Assembly: GCF_035634895.1 (NCBI RefSeq)
Contig: NZ_DASQCC010000173.1
Coordinates: forward strand, 1-64,000
Length of the DNA stretch: 64,000 nucleotides
Source of the DNA: Actinophytocola sp035634895
Lineage (GTDB): Bacteria > Actinomycetota > Actinomycetes > Mycobacteriales > Pseudonocardiaceae
Direction: 5' to 3'
Within the stretch, counting starts at the first letter, position 1. Every line of letters begins with the position of its first letter. The notes beneath the pieces were generated by a model, which saw nothing but the letters and a program-made list of their open reading frames with translations, was not told the origin of the DNA and ran no database searches. Below, piece by piece: positions 1 to 8,850 of this stretch. Both the position numbers and the translations under genes were made by a program.

Positions 1-971
1 CGCCGACGAGCCTCCGCCAGCCGCAGCACGGCCCGCTCCAGCGCGTAACCCGCGTCCACCGCGACGCCCTTCACGTCCGCGTTGACCTCGGCAACCACCT
101 GCATCGCGACCACGAGCCCCGCCGGATGCCACCCCCGCGACTGCGACTGCGCCTTGCGCACCTTCCACGCCGGCATCCCCAGCTCACCCGCCAGCCGATA
201 CGGGTCGGCCCGCCCCGCACCCGCGACCTTCGCCACCGTGCGGACCGCGTCCGCCAGGGCGTCGGCCACCAGCACGTGCGGCACCCCGAGCTGCATGGCC
301 CAGCGCAGCATCTCCAGCGCCCCGGCCACGTCCCCGGTGACCGCCTTCTCGGCCACCGTGAAGCCCGTCACGTCCGCGCGGCCGCGGTGGTAGCGGCGGA
401 TCGCCTCGACCGTGACCTGGCCGTCCGCGTCCGCGACCAGTTGCGCGGCCGCAGCAGCCAGTTCCCGCAGGTCGGAGCCGACGGAGTCGATCAGCTCACG
501 GACCGCCTCCGCGTCCGAGCGCCCACCCGCCTGCCGGATCTCGTTTCGGACGAACGACTCCCGATCCTGCGGCCGGGTGATCCTGGGACACTCGACGACC
601 TGCGCACCCGCCGACTTCATCGCCGCGACCAGGTCCTTGCCCGGCTTGCGCCCCCCGCCGTTGTGCAGCACAACCAGTTGCACGCTGTCCGCCGGCGCCT
701 TCACGTACCCCGTGATCACCGCACCGATGTCCTTGCCGACCTCCTGCGCACCCTCGAGCACGATCACCCGCCGCTCGGCGAACAGCGACGGGCTGACGAG
801 CTCGGTCAGCTCCGGCCCGGTCAGCTCGGTCGTCTTCACGCGAGTCATCTCGGCGGACGGGTCGGCCAGCCGCGCGGTCTCGATCGCTGTCCGGACCGCA
901 CGTTCTACCAGCAGTTCCTCGTCCCCGAGCACGAGCTGCAACGCGGGCGGGGTCACGGCGGGCGCCTTCAC
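1..971 (-). CDS. holA: DNA polymerase III delta subunit (3' end beyond window)
   Basis: Clamp-loader delta subunit, which opens the beta sliding clamp during replication. The reverse-strand frame begins at a GTG at 971, the only start after an in-frame TGA at 987-989, and stays open to base 1 (323 codons, close to the usual 320-330). The N-terminal part reads PPALQLVLGDEELLVERAV, typical of HolA, followed by the AAA+-like core without a classical P-loop and the C-terminal helical collar region. It is divergent from threonine synthase; the 5' side shares a short intergenic space with the riboswitch. In M. tuberculosis holA is directly next to comEC; here thrC lies between them. Only the last few codons are missing. 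Confidence 0.9.
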   Translation of the reverse strand, partial: MKAPAVTPPALQLVLGDEELLVERAVRTAIETARLADPSAEMTRVKTTELTGPELTELVSPSLFAERRVIVLEGAQEVGKDIGAVITGYVKAPADSVQLVVLHNGGGRKPGKDLVAAMKSAGAQVVECPRITRPQDRESFVRNEIRQAGGRSDAEAVRELIDSVGSDLRELAAAAAQLVADADGQVTVEAIRRYHRGRADVTGFTVAEKAVTGDVAGALEMLRWAMQLGVPHVLVADALADAVRTVAKVAGAGRADPYRLAGELGMPAWKVRKAQSQSRGWHPAGLVVAMQVVAEVNADVKGVAVDAGYALERAVLRLAEARR

Positions 972-1114
972 CCCGTCATCCTCGCATCACCCACCGACAA
1001 GCGGCGCGACTGGCCTGCTACGGCCCATGAGTCCTGGTCACCGTGGTCTCGAATGGTGGACCTCACATTGGCAGAGTGACCGTGTTGTGCCGTAACGTGT
1101 CGGACAGACAACTT

Positions 1115-1251
1115 CATACCGCTCATCCAGAGGGGCAGAGGGATCGGCCCGAAGAAGCCCCGGCAACCAGCGTCAGCCACACCATTCGCGACCGCGAGAA
1201 CGGCGACGACCACGGTGCCAATTCCGACCCGTACGCGGGACAGATGAGGAG
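1115..1251 (+). promoter_or_regulatory. SAM-I (S-box) riboswitch upstream of thrC
   Basis: The conserved S-box core is readable: CCAGAGG near 1127, GGATCGGCCC at 1141-1150, AAGCCCCGGCAACC at 1155-1168 and GGTGCCAATTCC at 1214-1225. The P1 stem pairs CTCATC (1122-1127) with GATGAG (1243-1248). The 3' P1 strand runs straight into GAGGAG (1246-1251), the ribosome binding site of thrC, so ligand-bound P1 would hide the site. This suggests translational rather than termination control. Family identity is seen from conserved sequence; ligand and direction of control follow from the family. Confidence 0.9.
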
Positions 1252-1261
1252 ATACCTCGCG

Positions 1262-2521
1262 ATGACGATCACCGCCGACGCCGGCACCACCACGCTCGAC
1301 CTCGGGCCCGCACGCGCCCTGAGCTGTCGCGAGTGCGGCAACCAGATCCCCCTGGCACCCGAGTTCGCCTGTGCCGAGTGTTTCGGCCCGCTCGAGGTCT
1401 CATACGAGTTCGGGAACGTCACCCGAGCCGAGATCGAAGCGGGTCCCAAGTCCATCTGGCGGTACCGCAAGCTGCTGCCCGTGCCGTCCGATGTGGACGC
1501 ACATCCCAACACCGATCCGGGCCTGACCCGGCTCGTGAAGGCCGACCGCCTCGCCGCCGCGCTCGGGGTGAAGTCCTTGTGGGTCAAGGACGACACGGGC
1601 AACCCGACACACTCGTTCAAGGACCGCGTGGTCGCCGTCGCGCTCGCCGCCGCCCGCCAGCTCGGGTTCCGCGTGCTCGCCTGCCCGTCAACGGGCAACC
1701 TGGCCAACGCCGTGGCGGCGGCCGCCGCACGAGCCGGCTGGGAGTCGGTCGTGCTGATCCCGTCGTCACTCGAACGAGCGAAGGTGCTGACGACCGCCGT
1801 GTACGACGGCGCGCTCATCGCCGTCGACGGTAACTACGACGACGTGAACCGCCTCGCCACCGTGCTCGCCGCGGAGCACGAGGACTGGGCGTTCGTGAAC
1901 GTCAACGTCCGCCCGTACTACGCGGAGGGCTCCAAGACCCTCGGTTTCGAGGTCGCCGAGCAGCTTGGCTGGCGCCTGCCGGACCAGGTGGTCGTGCCGG
2001 TCGCCTCGGGCTCCCAGCTCACCAAGGTGGACAAGGGCTTCCGCGAGCTGACCGACCTGGGTCTGGTCGACGCCAAGCCGTACCGCGTGTTCGGCGCGCA
2101 GGCCACGGGCTGTTCCCCGGTCGCGACCGCGTACAAGGCGGGCCAGGACGTCGTGACGCCGGTCAAGCCGGACACCATCGCCCGCTCCCTCGCCATCGGC
2201 GCCCCGGCCGACGGCCCCTACGTGCTGGACGTGGTCCGCCGCACCAACGGCGCGGTGGAGCACGTCTCCGACGAGGAGGTCGTCGAGGGCATCCGCCTCC
2301 TGGCCAGGACGGAAGGCATCTTCGCCGAGACCGCGGGCGGCGTCACCGTCGCCACGGCGAAGAAGCTCATCGAGACCGGCCAACTCGACACCGAAGCCGA
2401 AACAGTCCTCCTCATCACCGGCGACGGCCTCAAGACCCTGGACGCCGTCGAGGGCAAGATCGGCCCCCGCGCGACGGTTCCCCCGTCAGCCGACGCGGTC
2501 CGCGCCGCACTGGCCGACTGA
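1262..2521 (+). CDS. thrC: Threonine synthase (PLP-dependent)
   Basis: Converts O-phosphohomoserine to threonine, using pyridoxal phosphate. The 419-residue protein has an N-terminal CRECG...CAEC zinc-ribbon-like segment, the PLP lysine in THSFKDR, and a glycine-rich phosphate-binding stretch (PSTGNLANA). The ATG at 1262 is chosen because GAGGAG ends 10 bases upstream; an in-frame ATG at 1244 lies inside the riboswitch P1 stem and has no separate ribosome binding site. Expression is probably repressed when S-adenosylmethionine is abundant, which links the threonine and methionine branches of the aspartate pathway. It interrupts the usual holA-comEC neighbourhood. Fold-type II synthases are similar to each other, but length and zinc ribbon fit threonine synthase well. 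Confidence 0.92.
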   Translation: MTITADAGTTTLDLGPARALSCRECGNQIPLAPEFACAECFGPLEVSYEFGNVTRAEIEAGPKSIWRYRKLLPVPSDVDAHPNTDPGLTRLVKADRLAAALGVKSLWVKDDTGNPTHSFKDRVVAVALAAARQLGFRVLACPSTGNLANAVAAAAARAGWESVVLIPSSLERAKVLTTAVYDGALIAVDGNYDDVNRLATVLAAEHEDWAFVNVNVRPYYAEGSKTLGFEVAEQLGWRLPDQVVVPVASGSQLTKVDKGFRELTDLGLVDAKPYRVFGAQATGCSPVATAYKAGQDVVTPVKPDTIARSLAIGAPADGPYVLDVVRRTNGAVEHVSDEEVVEGIRLLARTEGIFAETAGGVTVATAKKLIETGQLDTEAETVLLITGDGLKTLDAVEGKIGPRATVPPSADAVRAALAD

Positions 2522-2536
2522 GCACGCGGCCTGCCC

Positions 2537-2581
2537 GGTTGGGGATCGGCCCCGGACACGCGCCGACCACGATCCCCAACC
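2537..2581. terminator. Bidirectional hairpin between thrC and comEC
   Basis: Perfect 12-bp inverted repeat, GGTTGGGGATCG at 2537-2548 and CGATCCCCAACC at 2570-2581, with a 21-base loop. It lies just after the thrC stop and before the comEC stop of the convergent gene, so it probably ends both transcripts. There is no T-tract. Confidence 0.6.
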
Positions 2582-2668
2582 ACGCGAACCAAAGCGGCAG
2601 CAAAGGCCGGGCACGACGTACACGAGCGTCCGATGTGGACAGCGAGATCCCACCGGCCACGTCGGACA

Positions 2669-5065
2669 TCACGGCGGTGATCTCGACGGCCCGCGAGTCA
2701 CGGCGCGCGGCCCCGCCGCGGTCGCCACGATCGCGGTGTCACCGGCGGTGTCGGTCCGCAGCACCAACACACCCAGGTGAGCAAGCACGCGGAGCGTGAA
2801 CGGGCTGGGATGCCCGTACCGGTTCATCGCTCCGACGCTCACCACCGCGATCCGCGGCCGAACCGCGGCGAACAGCTCGGGCGACGTGTACCGGGAGCCG
2901 TGATGCGGCACCTTGATCACGTCGGCGGACAGGTCCACCCGCTCGTCCAGCAGATGCGCCTGCGCGGCCAGCTCCACGTCTCCGCTCAGCAGCACACGCC
3001 CGGCCGGCGTCACCGCCCGTAACACCAACGACGCGTTGTTGATCTCCGTCCCATCGGACTGGACCGCCGGCATCACCTCCTCGTCATCCGGCGCCAACAC
3101 CTCGACAACCAGTCCCGGCCACGCCAACCGCTGCCCAGCGGTCAGCTGGACCACCGGCACCCCGGCGTCCCATGCCTCGTCCCGCACCTCCTCCCACGCC
3201 CAGCGCGGCACTCGCGCCCGGCTCACTCCGACGGCACCGACCGCATGGTCGGCCAGCACCGCGTCCAGCCCGCCGATGTGATCGGCATGCAGGTGGGTCA
3301 GCACCACCAACGGCACCCGCGACACATCCAGCCGATCGAGGCACGCGGCCAGCGGCGCCACCTCCGGCCCGGTGTCGACGACGACCGCACGCCCGGCCTC
3401 ACCGGTCGCCAGGACGATCGCGTCGCCCTGCCCCACGTCGCAGGCCACCATGGCCCAGCCGTCCGGCGGCCATACCGGCGCGATCACCCGCACCGGGATC
3501 ACCACGATCAACAACCCGATAAGCACGATGCCGATCAGCACCCGCAGCTGCCGCCGGCGCAACGCCACCACCAGCAGCGCCATGCACCCGGCGAGCAGCA
3601 GCCCGCCGAGCCAGCCAGTCGGCCACCCGATCACCGCACCCGGCAGGCCGGCACCGTGCCGGGCAACGAAGACCAGCCAGTTCGCCTCCGGTCCGGCCAG
3701 CCGAACCAGCAACTCCGCGAGCCAGGGCGCCACCGGCGCGACCACCGCCGCCAGCACCCCGAGCACGGTCGCCGGCGCGACCACAGGTGCCGCCAGCAGG
3801 TTCGCACCGATCGCCACGACACTCACCTGACCGGCGAACCCGGCCACGACCGGCGCGGTGACCAGGTGTGCGGCCGCCGGCACCGCCAGCGCCTCGGCCA
3901 GCCCTCGCGGCACACCCCGGTCGGCGAGTCGTTCCGCCCAACGAGGCGCGATCAGCACGAGCGCACCGGTCGCGAGCACCGACAGCGCGAACCCGATGCT
4001 CACCGCCATCGCGGGATCCCACAGCACCAGCACGATCACCGCGACGCTGAGCGCCGGTAAGGCCGCGCGCTGACGTCCGATCGCCAACGCCAGCAGCCCG
4101 ACCGCACCCATCACACCGGCCCGCAACACGCTCGGCTCGGGCCCGGCCAGCACGACGAACCCGACCAGCGCCACCATCGCCCCGGCCGCCGCCGTCCGCG
4201 GGCCACAACGCAGCACGCGCAGCAGCAACAGCACCGCCACACCGACCACAGCCAAGTTGGCGCCACTCACCGCCAACAGGTGGGCCAGTCCGGCCGCACG
4301 GAACTCGTCGGTCACCCGCTGCGACAGATCGTCGGTGTCGCCGACGACCAACGCGGGCACCAAGCCGCGCGGCTCCGGACCAAGCACACCGGACGCGTCC
4401 CGTAAGCCCGATCGCAGCCTCTGCGCGACCCGCTGCCACTCGGCCGCCTCACTCAACGCGTCCGGCGGCCCGCGGACTCTCAACACCGCGACAGTGAGCT
4501 GCCCCGGGTCGGCCGGCGCGACCGCCGCGGTCGCCGTGACCTGCTGTCCCGGCAGGAGTGTCCGCCAGCGGTCGACCGGAGCGACCAGGATGACCGCACC
4601 CGTCGACGACACCCGACGACCAGCCACGACGGCCCACACCACCCGCGCGGGCAGCACGACGGCACGCACCCCGCTCTGCTGCCCACCGAACCCGGTGGAG
4701 ACCACCGGCTTCGCGCGTTCGGTGATCTCGACTCGAAACATGCCGGTGACATCCGCGCCGGCGAGTGTCCGAAGTGGATCATCCGAGGCGGCACGCAACC
4801 GCATGGTGCCGACGACGCCGACCGACATCCCGCACAGGAGCACCGACCAGGCGATTCCCAGCCGCCACCACCTGACGACGGCCGGACGTCCCCGCGACCG
4901 GGCCAACACCACAAGCCCCAGCACAGCTCCGACGAGTCCACCGACCGCGGACCACCACCAGCCGAAGGACAGACCGGTCAGCGTCGAGAGCCACACGACA
5001 AGCGCAGCAGGCACCAACCGAGCGTCCGGTCGACGGCCGGTGTCCACTCCGAGCCGGCCGATCAC
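2669..5065 (-). CDS. comEC: ComEC/Rec2-family DNA internalisation protein
   Basis: Polytopic membrane protein of 798 residues expected to form the channel for single-stranded DNA uptake in competence systems. Order: N-terminal hydrophobic segments, an OB-like extracytoplasmic region, the long ComEC membrane core (about residues 220-530), then a metallo-beta-lactamase domain with CDVGQGDAIVL and the metal motif THLHADHIGG. The frame starts with GTG at 5065; there is no strong ribosome binding site, so the start is not certain. It is 115 bases downstream of comEA. Whether this organism is transformable is not shown; many actinobacteria keep comEA/comEC without a complete competence apparatus. 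Confidence 0.88.
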   Translation of the reverse strand: MIGRLGVDTGRRPDARLVPAALVVWLSTLTGLSFGWWWSAVGGLVGAVLGLVVLARSRGRPAVVRWWRLGIAWSVLLCGMSVGVVGTMRLRAASDDPLRTLAGADVTGMFRVEITERAKPVVSTGFGGQQSGVRAVVLPARVVWAVVAGRRVSSTGAVILVAPVDRWRTLLPGQQVTATAAVAPADPGQLTVAVLRVRGPPDALSEAAEWQRVAQRLRSGLRDASGVLGPEPRGLVPALVVGDTDDLSQRVTDEFRAAGLAHLLAVSGANLAVVGVAVLLLLRVLRCGPRTAAAGAMVALVGFVVLAGPEPSVLRAGVMGAVGLLALAIGRQRAALPALSVAVIVLVLWDPAMAVSIGFALSVLATGALVLIAPRWAERLADRGVPRGLAEALAVPAAAHLVTAPVVAGFAGQVSVVAIGANLLAAPVVAPATVLGVLAAVVAPVAPWLAELLVRLAGPEANWLVFVARHGAGLPGAVIGWPTGWLGGLLLAGCMALLVVALRRRQLRVLIGIVLIGLLIVVIPVRVIAPVWPPDGWAMVACDVGQGDAIVLATGEAGRAVVVDTGPEVAPLAACLDRLDVSRVPLVVLTHLHADHIGGLDAVLADHAVGAVGVSRARVPRWAWEEVRDEAWDAGVPVVQLTAGQRLAWPGLVVEVLAPDDEEVMPAVQSDGTEINNASLVLRAVTPAGRVLLSGDVELAAQAHLLDERVDLSADVIKVPHHGSRYTSPELFAAVRPRIAVVSVGAMNRYGHPSPFTLRVLAHLGVLVLRTDTAGDTAIVATAAGPRAVTRGPSRSPP

Positions 5066-5180
5066 GACACCACCAAGGCCATCGAGGACCGCCGCATCGC
5101 CCGATGGCGAACGTATCCGCCGGCCATGCCCGGACCTGTCCCGGAGCGGACTCGTTCCTCGTGCACCCTGCGGTACTCGA

Positions 5181-6044
5181 TCATCGGGCCACCACCAGAT
5201 CCTTGAGTCGTGCGAACCGGCTCGGGCCGATCCCGTCGATCTCGCGCAGTTGCTCCACGCTGTCGAACCGGCCGTGTTCCGTTCGCCAGTCGACGATTCG
5301 CTGCGCGGTCACCGGCCCGACGCCAGGCAGCGTGTCCAGCGCGGCGAGCGTCGCCATGTTCAGGTCGACCTTGTCCGCGACGCCCGGGACTCCTGGCGCC
5401 GCCGGAGGCTGCTCGGCGCCGGGCGGCGCCGGGACGCCGACGTAGATCTGTTCTCCGTCGGTCAACCTGCGGGCGAGGTTGAGCGCGCCGAGATCGGCGT
5501 CCGGCACCGGTCCGCCCGCCGCTCGCAAGGCGTCGGCGACCCGTGCCCCGTCGGGCAATGTCACCAGGCCGGGGCTGGTGACATTGCCGACCACGCTCAC
5601 CACGATCGACGCCTCCGCAGCGGCCGAAGGCGCCTGGGACGCCGCCGCGACGGGCAACACAGGCGGCGTCTCGTGCTCGACCCCGCGCGAGGACGTCACC
5701 ATCCAGAGCGCCACCGCGACGGCGAACACGAGGCCACCGGCCAGCACGATGGCAAGCCTGCGGCGTCCGCCTGCGGACACCTCCGGTATCCAGTCGGCCG
5801 CCAGCCTGCCGACTCGGCCGGACCGCCACCACGGGTCGCTCGGCGGCGGGTCCGGTGGATCCGGCGGATCCATCGAGACGTCCACCCACCGCTGGTCCGG
5901 TGGCAGTTCCACGTCTTCTTCGCGAGGCTCGGCGTGTGCCTCGCCGGACAGGCGGAAGAGGCGCTCCCCGGGCTCGGTGGTTGCTTGGTCGTGGCGTTGG
6001 CGGTCCTGTCGGGTTCGGTCGGGCCGCGAGGTTGTTTCGATCAC
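5181..6044 (-). CDS. comEA: ComEA-family DNA-binding membrane protein
   Basis: Predicted membrane-anchored DNA receptor of 287 residues. The sequence shows a charged cytoplasmic N-terminus with a proline/aspartate-rich stretch, one membrane segment (RRLAIVLAGGLVFAVAVALW, near residues 93-112), an SLBB-like domain (VSVVGNVTSPGLVTLPDGAR), and two C-terminal helix-hairpin-helix motifs (LDTLPGVGPVTAQRIVDWR and EIDGIGPSRFARLKDL). Start is GTG at 6044. It is upstream of comEC on the same strand, as in other actinobacteria, and probably part of the same transcript. Confidence 0.88.
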   Translation of the reverse strand: MIETTSRPDRTRQDRQRHDQATTEPGERLFRLSGEAHAEPREEDVELPPDQRWVDVSMDPPDPPDPPPSDPWWRSGRVGRLAADWIPEVSAGGRRRLAIVLAGGLVFAVAVALWMVTSSRGVEHETPPVLPVAAASQAPSAAAEASIVVSVVGNVTSPGLVTLPDGARVADALRAAGGPVPDADLGALNLARRLTDGEQIYVGVPAPPGAEQPPAAPGVPGVADKVDLNMATLAALDTLPGVGPVTAQRIVDWRTEHGRFDSVEQLREIDGIGPSRFARLKDLVVAR

Positions 6045-6151
6045 GGGTTCGACCTTATGTCGGCGGGGGCTTGGGAGCCTCGGGACGGGCGCCGATTGTG
6101 GATAACTGGTCGAGTTGTGGATAACTTGCGATAGCCGCTGGTCAGAGGGTG

Positions 6152-7009
6152 TCAGCGGTCCGCTGGGCAGACGACGACGCCGAGCATGCCGGGGCCGGTG
6201 TGAGCTCCGATTGCGCCGCCGAGCTCCGACACGACACAGCCGGACGCCGACGAGATCCGCTCGTCCAACCTCGTCGCGAGATCGACGGCCCGGTCATGTG
6301 CGGCGAGGTGGTGCACGGCGAGTTCCACGGCGTCCGCCCCGGTTTCCGCCGCGGCTGCCTCGGCAAGGTCCACGAGGCGTGCCAGTGCCCTGTTGGTGGT
6401 GCGCACCTTCTCCAGCGGCACGATGTGGCCGTCCTTCACGTGCAGCACCGGCTTGACCGCGAGCGCCGTGCCGAAGAACGCCGCGGCGGAGCCGATCCGA
6501 CCGCCACGGCGCAGGTACTCGAGGGTCTCGACCATGAAGAACGTCCTGGTCCGTGCGGCGGCCGCCACGGCGACCTCCTCCACCACGGCACCGTCGGCGC
6601 CGCCACCCGCCGCCGTCGCCGCACGCAGCACCGAGAACCCCAACCCCATGACGGCGGTACGCGAGTCCACGACCCGCACGGTGTCGACGCCGATCTCACG
6701 CGCGGCAAGGCAGGCCGACTCCCAGGTACCGGACAGCTCGCGCGACAGGTGCACCGAGACGATCCCGTCCGCGCCCTGGTCCAGCAGCCGACGGTAGATC
6801 TGGCTGAACTCGTCGGGATTGGGCCGCGACGTCGTCACCGCGTGCCGCCCGGTCAGCGCGGCGGCCACCTCGACGGGCCCGATGTCCACACCGTCCCGTC
6901 CGGAGCAGTCGTCGATCAGCACGTGGAGCGGCACGACATGCACAGCGTGCCGGCTGGCGAAGCCATCCGGCAGATACGCGCTGGAATCGGTGACCACGGC
7001 GACCGGCAC
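6152..7009 (-). CDS. DegV-family fatty-acid-binding protein
   Basis: 285 residues with the DegV signatures: N-terminal VVTDSSAYLP, the TSRPNPDEF stretch and a later GRIGSAAAF segment. DegV (FakB-like) proteins bind a fatty acid in a two-domain fold; in Firmicutes FakB presents fatty acids to the kinase FakA, but in actinobacteria the role is mostly unknown. Its position between comEA and octT matches Rv2417c. No FakA-type kinase is seen nearby. The ATG start has no competing upstream start of note. Confidence 0.85.
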   Translation of the reverse strand: MPVAVVTDSSAYLPDGFASRHAVHVVPLHVLIDDCSGRDGVDIGPVEVAAALTGRHAVTTSRPNPDEFSQIYRRLLDQGADGIVSVHLSRELSGTWESACLAAREIGVDTVRVVDSRTAVMGLGFSVLRAATAAGGGADGAVVEEVAVAAAARTRTFFMVETLEYLRRGGRIGSAAAFFGTALAVKPVLHVKDGHIVPLEKVRTTNRALARLVDLAEAAAAETGADAVELAVHHLAAHDRAVDLATRLDERISSASGCVVSELGGAIGAHTGPGMLGVVVCPADR

Positions 7010-7044
7010 GGACGGAGCCTACGTGGTCGGTGGGGAAATGACCG

Positions 7045-7764
7045 TCATCGCGGCCGGCGCAGCAGCGTGCCGGCCTCGTCGGCGACCGCCTTGCCCACCA
7101 GTTCGTGTGCCTCCCAGCCCCAGTGCATACCGTCCGGGTTGCCCCGCCCGGCCCGCACATGGTCGCCGACCAGGGCGGTCAGATCCAGCAGTGACACCCC
7201 CGCCCGTGCACCCCAGGCACGCACCGCGGCGGTCGCCTGCAACCGGCCTGTGTGGACGTAGCCGTACGAGCTGGCCTTGTGTGGGGGCGGCAGGAACCCG
7301 ACGGCGGGCAGGTCCGGCCGCAACGCCCTGATCGACCCGAGGATCCTGTCGAGATAGTGGACCGTCAGCGCGGGCGGCAGCGCGACCGGGCGGCCGTTCG
7401 TCGCCCTGGCGAGCCAGGGCTGGGCGGCAACGTAGCGGTCCCGGACCCATCGCCGCAGCGGATCCGGCCGCAGGTAGCGGAGCCCTTCCCGCAGGTACGT
7501 CGGCAAAGGGGAGGGCAGGGTGTCCATGCTGCCGACGGCCAGCACGAGCACGTCGGCCTTGGGCAACTGGGTCCACAGCCTGGGGTCGCCGGTCAGCGCC
7601 CAGAACGCGTCCCGGGCGGTCCAGCCGGACCGTGCGAACAACTCGCTGCGCCCACCCAGCGCGGCGGCCGCGAGGTTGGGCCAGAGCCGCTCGTCATCGG
7701 CCGGTCGGGGGCCATCCGGTCCTTGGAAGCTCAACGAGTCCCCGAACACCAGCAGGTTGGTCAT
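7045..7764 (-). CDS. octT: SGNH-hydrolase-fold protein, OctT-type octanoyltransferase
   Basis: 239 residues. The SGNH fold is visible as LLVFGDSLSFQG (catalytic Ser in GDS), a central LVLAVGSMD block and a C-terminal GNPDGMHWGWEAH (catalytic Asp and His). The position next to GpgP, RsfS and NadD equals Rv2418c, described as diglucosylglycerate octanoyltransferase in methylglucose lipopolysaccharide assembly; the name rests on that synteny plus the fold. The ATG at 7764 is used because the open frame further upstream only mirrors the gpgP coding sequence. It starts 5 bases after the gpgP stop. Confidence 0.75.
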   Translation of the reverse strand: MTNLLVFGDSLSFQGPDGPRPADDERLWPNLAAAALGGRSELFARSGWTARDAFWALTGDPRLWTQLPKADVLVLAVGSMDTLPSPLPTYLREGLRYLRPDPLRRWVRDRYVAAQPWLARATNGRPVALPPALTVHYLDRILGSIRALRPDLPAVGFLPPPHKASSYGYVHTGRLQATAAVRAWGARAGVSLLDLTALVGDHVRAGRGNPDGMHWGWEAHELVGKAVADEAGTLLRRPR

Positions 7765-7769
7765 CCCGG

Positions 7770-8384
7770 TCAGCCGGTGATCCCCGCGTTGTACGCGATC
7801 AGGCGCCAGGCCAGACCGCTCGAGACACGCCGGGCGAGCACCACCCAGTGGCAGTTGCCGATGCCGCCCAGCTTCGCCCACGCGGCGATCGGCAGCTCCA
7901 GCAGATGCCCGGTCAGCGCCGTGATCAGGCCACCGTGTGCGCACAGAACCGCCGTGTCCTCAGTGGACTCGTCGAGCTCGGCGACGACCTCGGAGGCCCG
8001 CGCGGCGACCTCCACCCGGGCCTCGCCGCCGGGCGGGGTCCATGCCGGGTCCGTCTGCCACATCTGCCGTGCGCCGGGCCACTGCTCGTCCACCTGTGGG
8101 CCGGTCATGCCCTGCCACAGGCCGAGGTGCGTCTCCCGCAACCGCTTGTCGAACCGCAGTGGGACACCGGTGGCCTCGGTGAAGATCGTCGCCGTGTCCG
8201 TCGCCCGCTTGAGGTCCGACGCGACGACCACGTCCGGGGAGAACCGGGCGAGCGCGGGCACCGCGAACCTGGCCTGGTTGCGGCCCACGTCCGTGAGGAC
8301 GGAGTCGAGTTGCCCCTGCATCCTGCTGGCCGCGTTGTAGTCGGTCTCGCCGTGTCGCCACAGGACGAGCCGGCGGAGGGTCAC
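7770..8384 (-). CDS. gpgP: Histidine phosphatase, GpgP-type (glucosyl-3-phosphoglycerate phosphatase)
   Basis: 204 residues of the phosphoglycerate-mutase-like superfamily. The phosphohistidine motif is LVLWRHGETDYN near the N-terminus, and the second catalytic histidine is in VLCAHGGLITAL. In mycobacteria the syntenic Rv2419c dephosphorylates glucosyl-3-phosphoglycerate. The GTG start at 8384 overlaps the rsfS stop (GTGA, 8381-8384), so the two are probably translationally coupled. The substrate is inferred from position, not from residues I can point to. Confidence 0.8.
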   Translation of the reverse strand: MTLRRLVLWRHGETDYNAASRMQGQLDSVLTDVGRNQARFAVPALARFSPDVVVASDLKRATDTATIFTEATGVPLRFDKRLRETHLGLWQGMTGPQVDEQWPGARQMWQTDPAWTPPGGEARVEVAARASEVVAELDESTEDTAVLCAHGGLITALTGHLLELPIAAWAKLGGIGNCHWVVLARRVSSGLAWRLIAYNAGITG

Positions 8385-8773
8385 GTCGTCCCGCCGTTCG
8401 TCTCGCCCACGCCGGCCTCCAGGTCGAAGTCGATACGGGGGCAGTCCTTCCACAGGCGTTCGAGACCGTAGAAGGCCCGCTCCTCGGCGTGCTGGACGTG
8501 CACCACGACGTCGACGAAGTCGAGCAGGACCCAACGGCCCTCGCGCGCGCCCTCGCGGCGCACCGGCTTGGTGCCGGCGTCGCGCATCTTCTCCTCGACG
8601 TTGTCCACGATGGCGCCGACCTGCCGCTCGTTGGGTGCGGAGGCGATCACGAAGCAGTCTGTGATGACCAGTTGGTCCGAGACGTCGAGCACGATCACGT
8701 CGCTGGCCTTCTTGTCGGCTGCCGCATTGGCTGCGACCAGCGCCAACTCACGTGCGTCGTGCGTTGCGGCCAC
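8381..8773 (-). CDS. rsfS: Ribosomal silencing factor RsfS
   Basis: 130 residues. RsfS binds ribosomal protein L14 on the 50S subunit and blocks subunit joining when nutrients are scarce. The family is recognised by ADKKASDVIVLDVS, DCFVIASAPNERQV and the core LLDFVDVVVHVQHAEER followed by FYGLERLW. Start is GTG at 8773. It lies between nadD and gpgP in the conserved actinobacterial order; the last four bases are shared with the gpgP start. Confidence 0.93.
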   Translation of the reverse strand: MAATHDARELALVAANAAADKKASDVIVLDVSDQLVITDCFVIASAPNERQVGAIVDNVEEKMRDAGTKPVRREGAREGRWVLLDFVDVVVHVQHAEERAFYGLERLWKDCPRIDFDLEAGVGETNGGTT

Positions 8774-8850
8774 GTCACTCCTCGATACTGTCTATTGGTG
8801 GAACCGGTTCGTTCAACCCTGGGAGAATACCCGTGCGGAGACCGTTCGGG

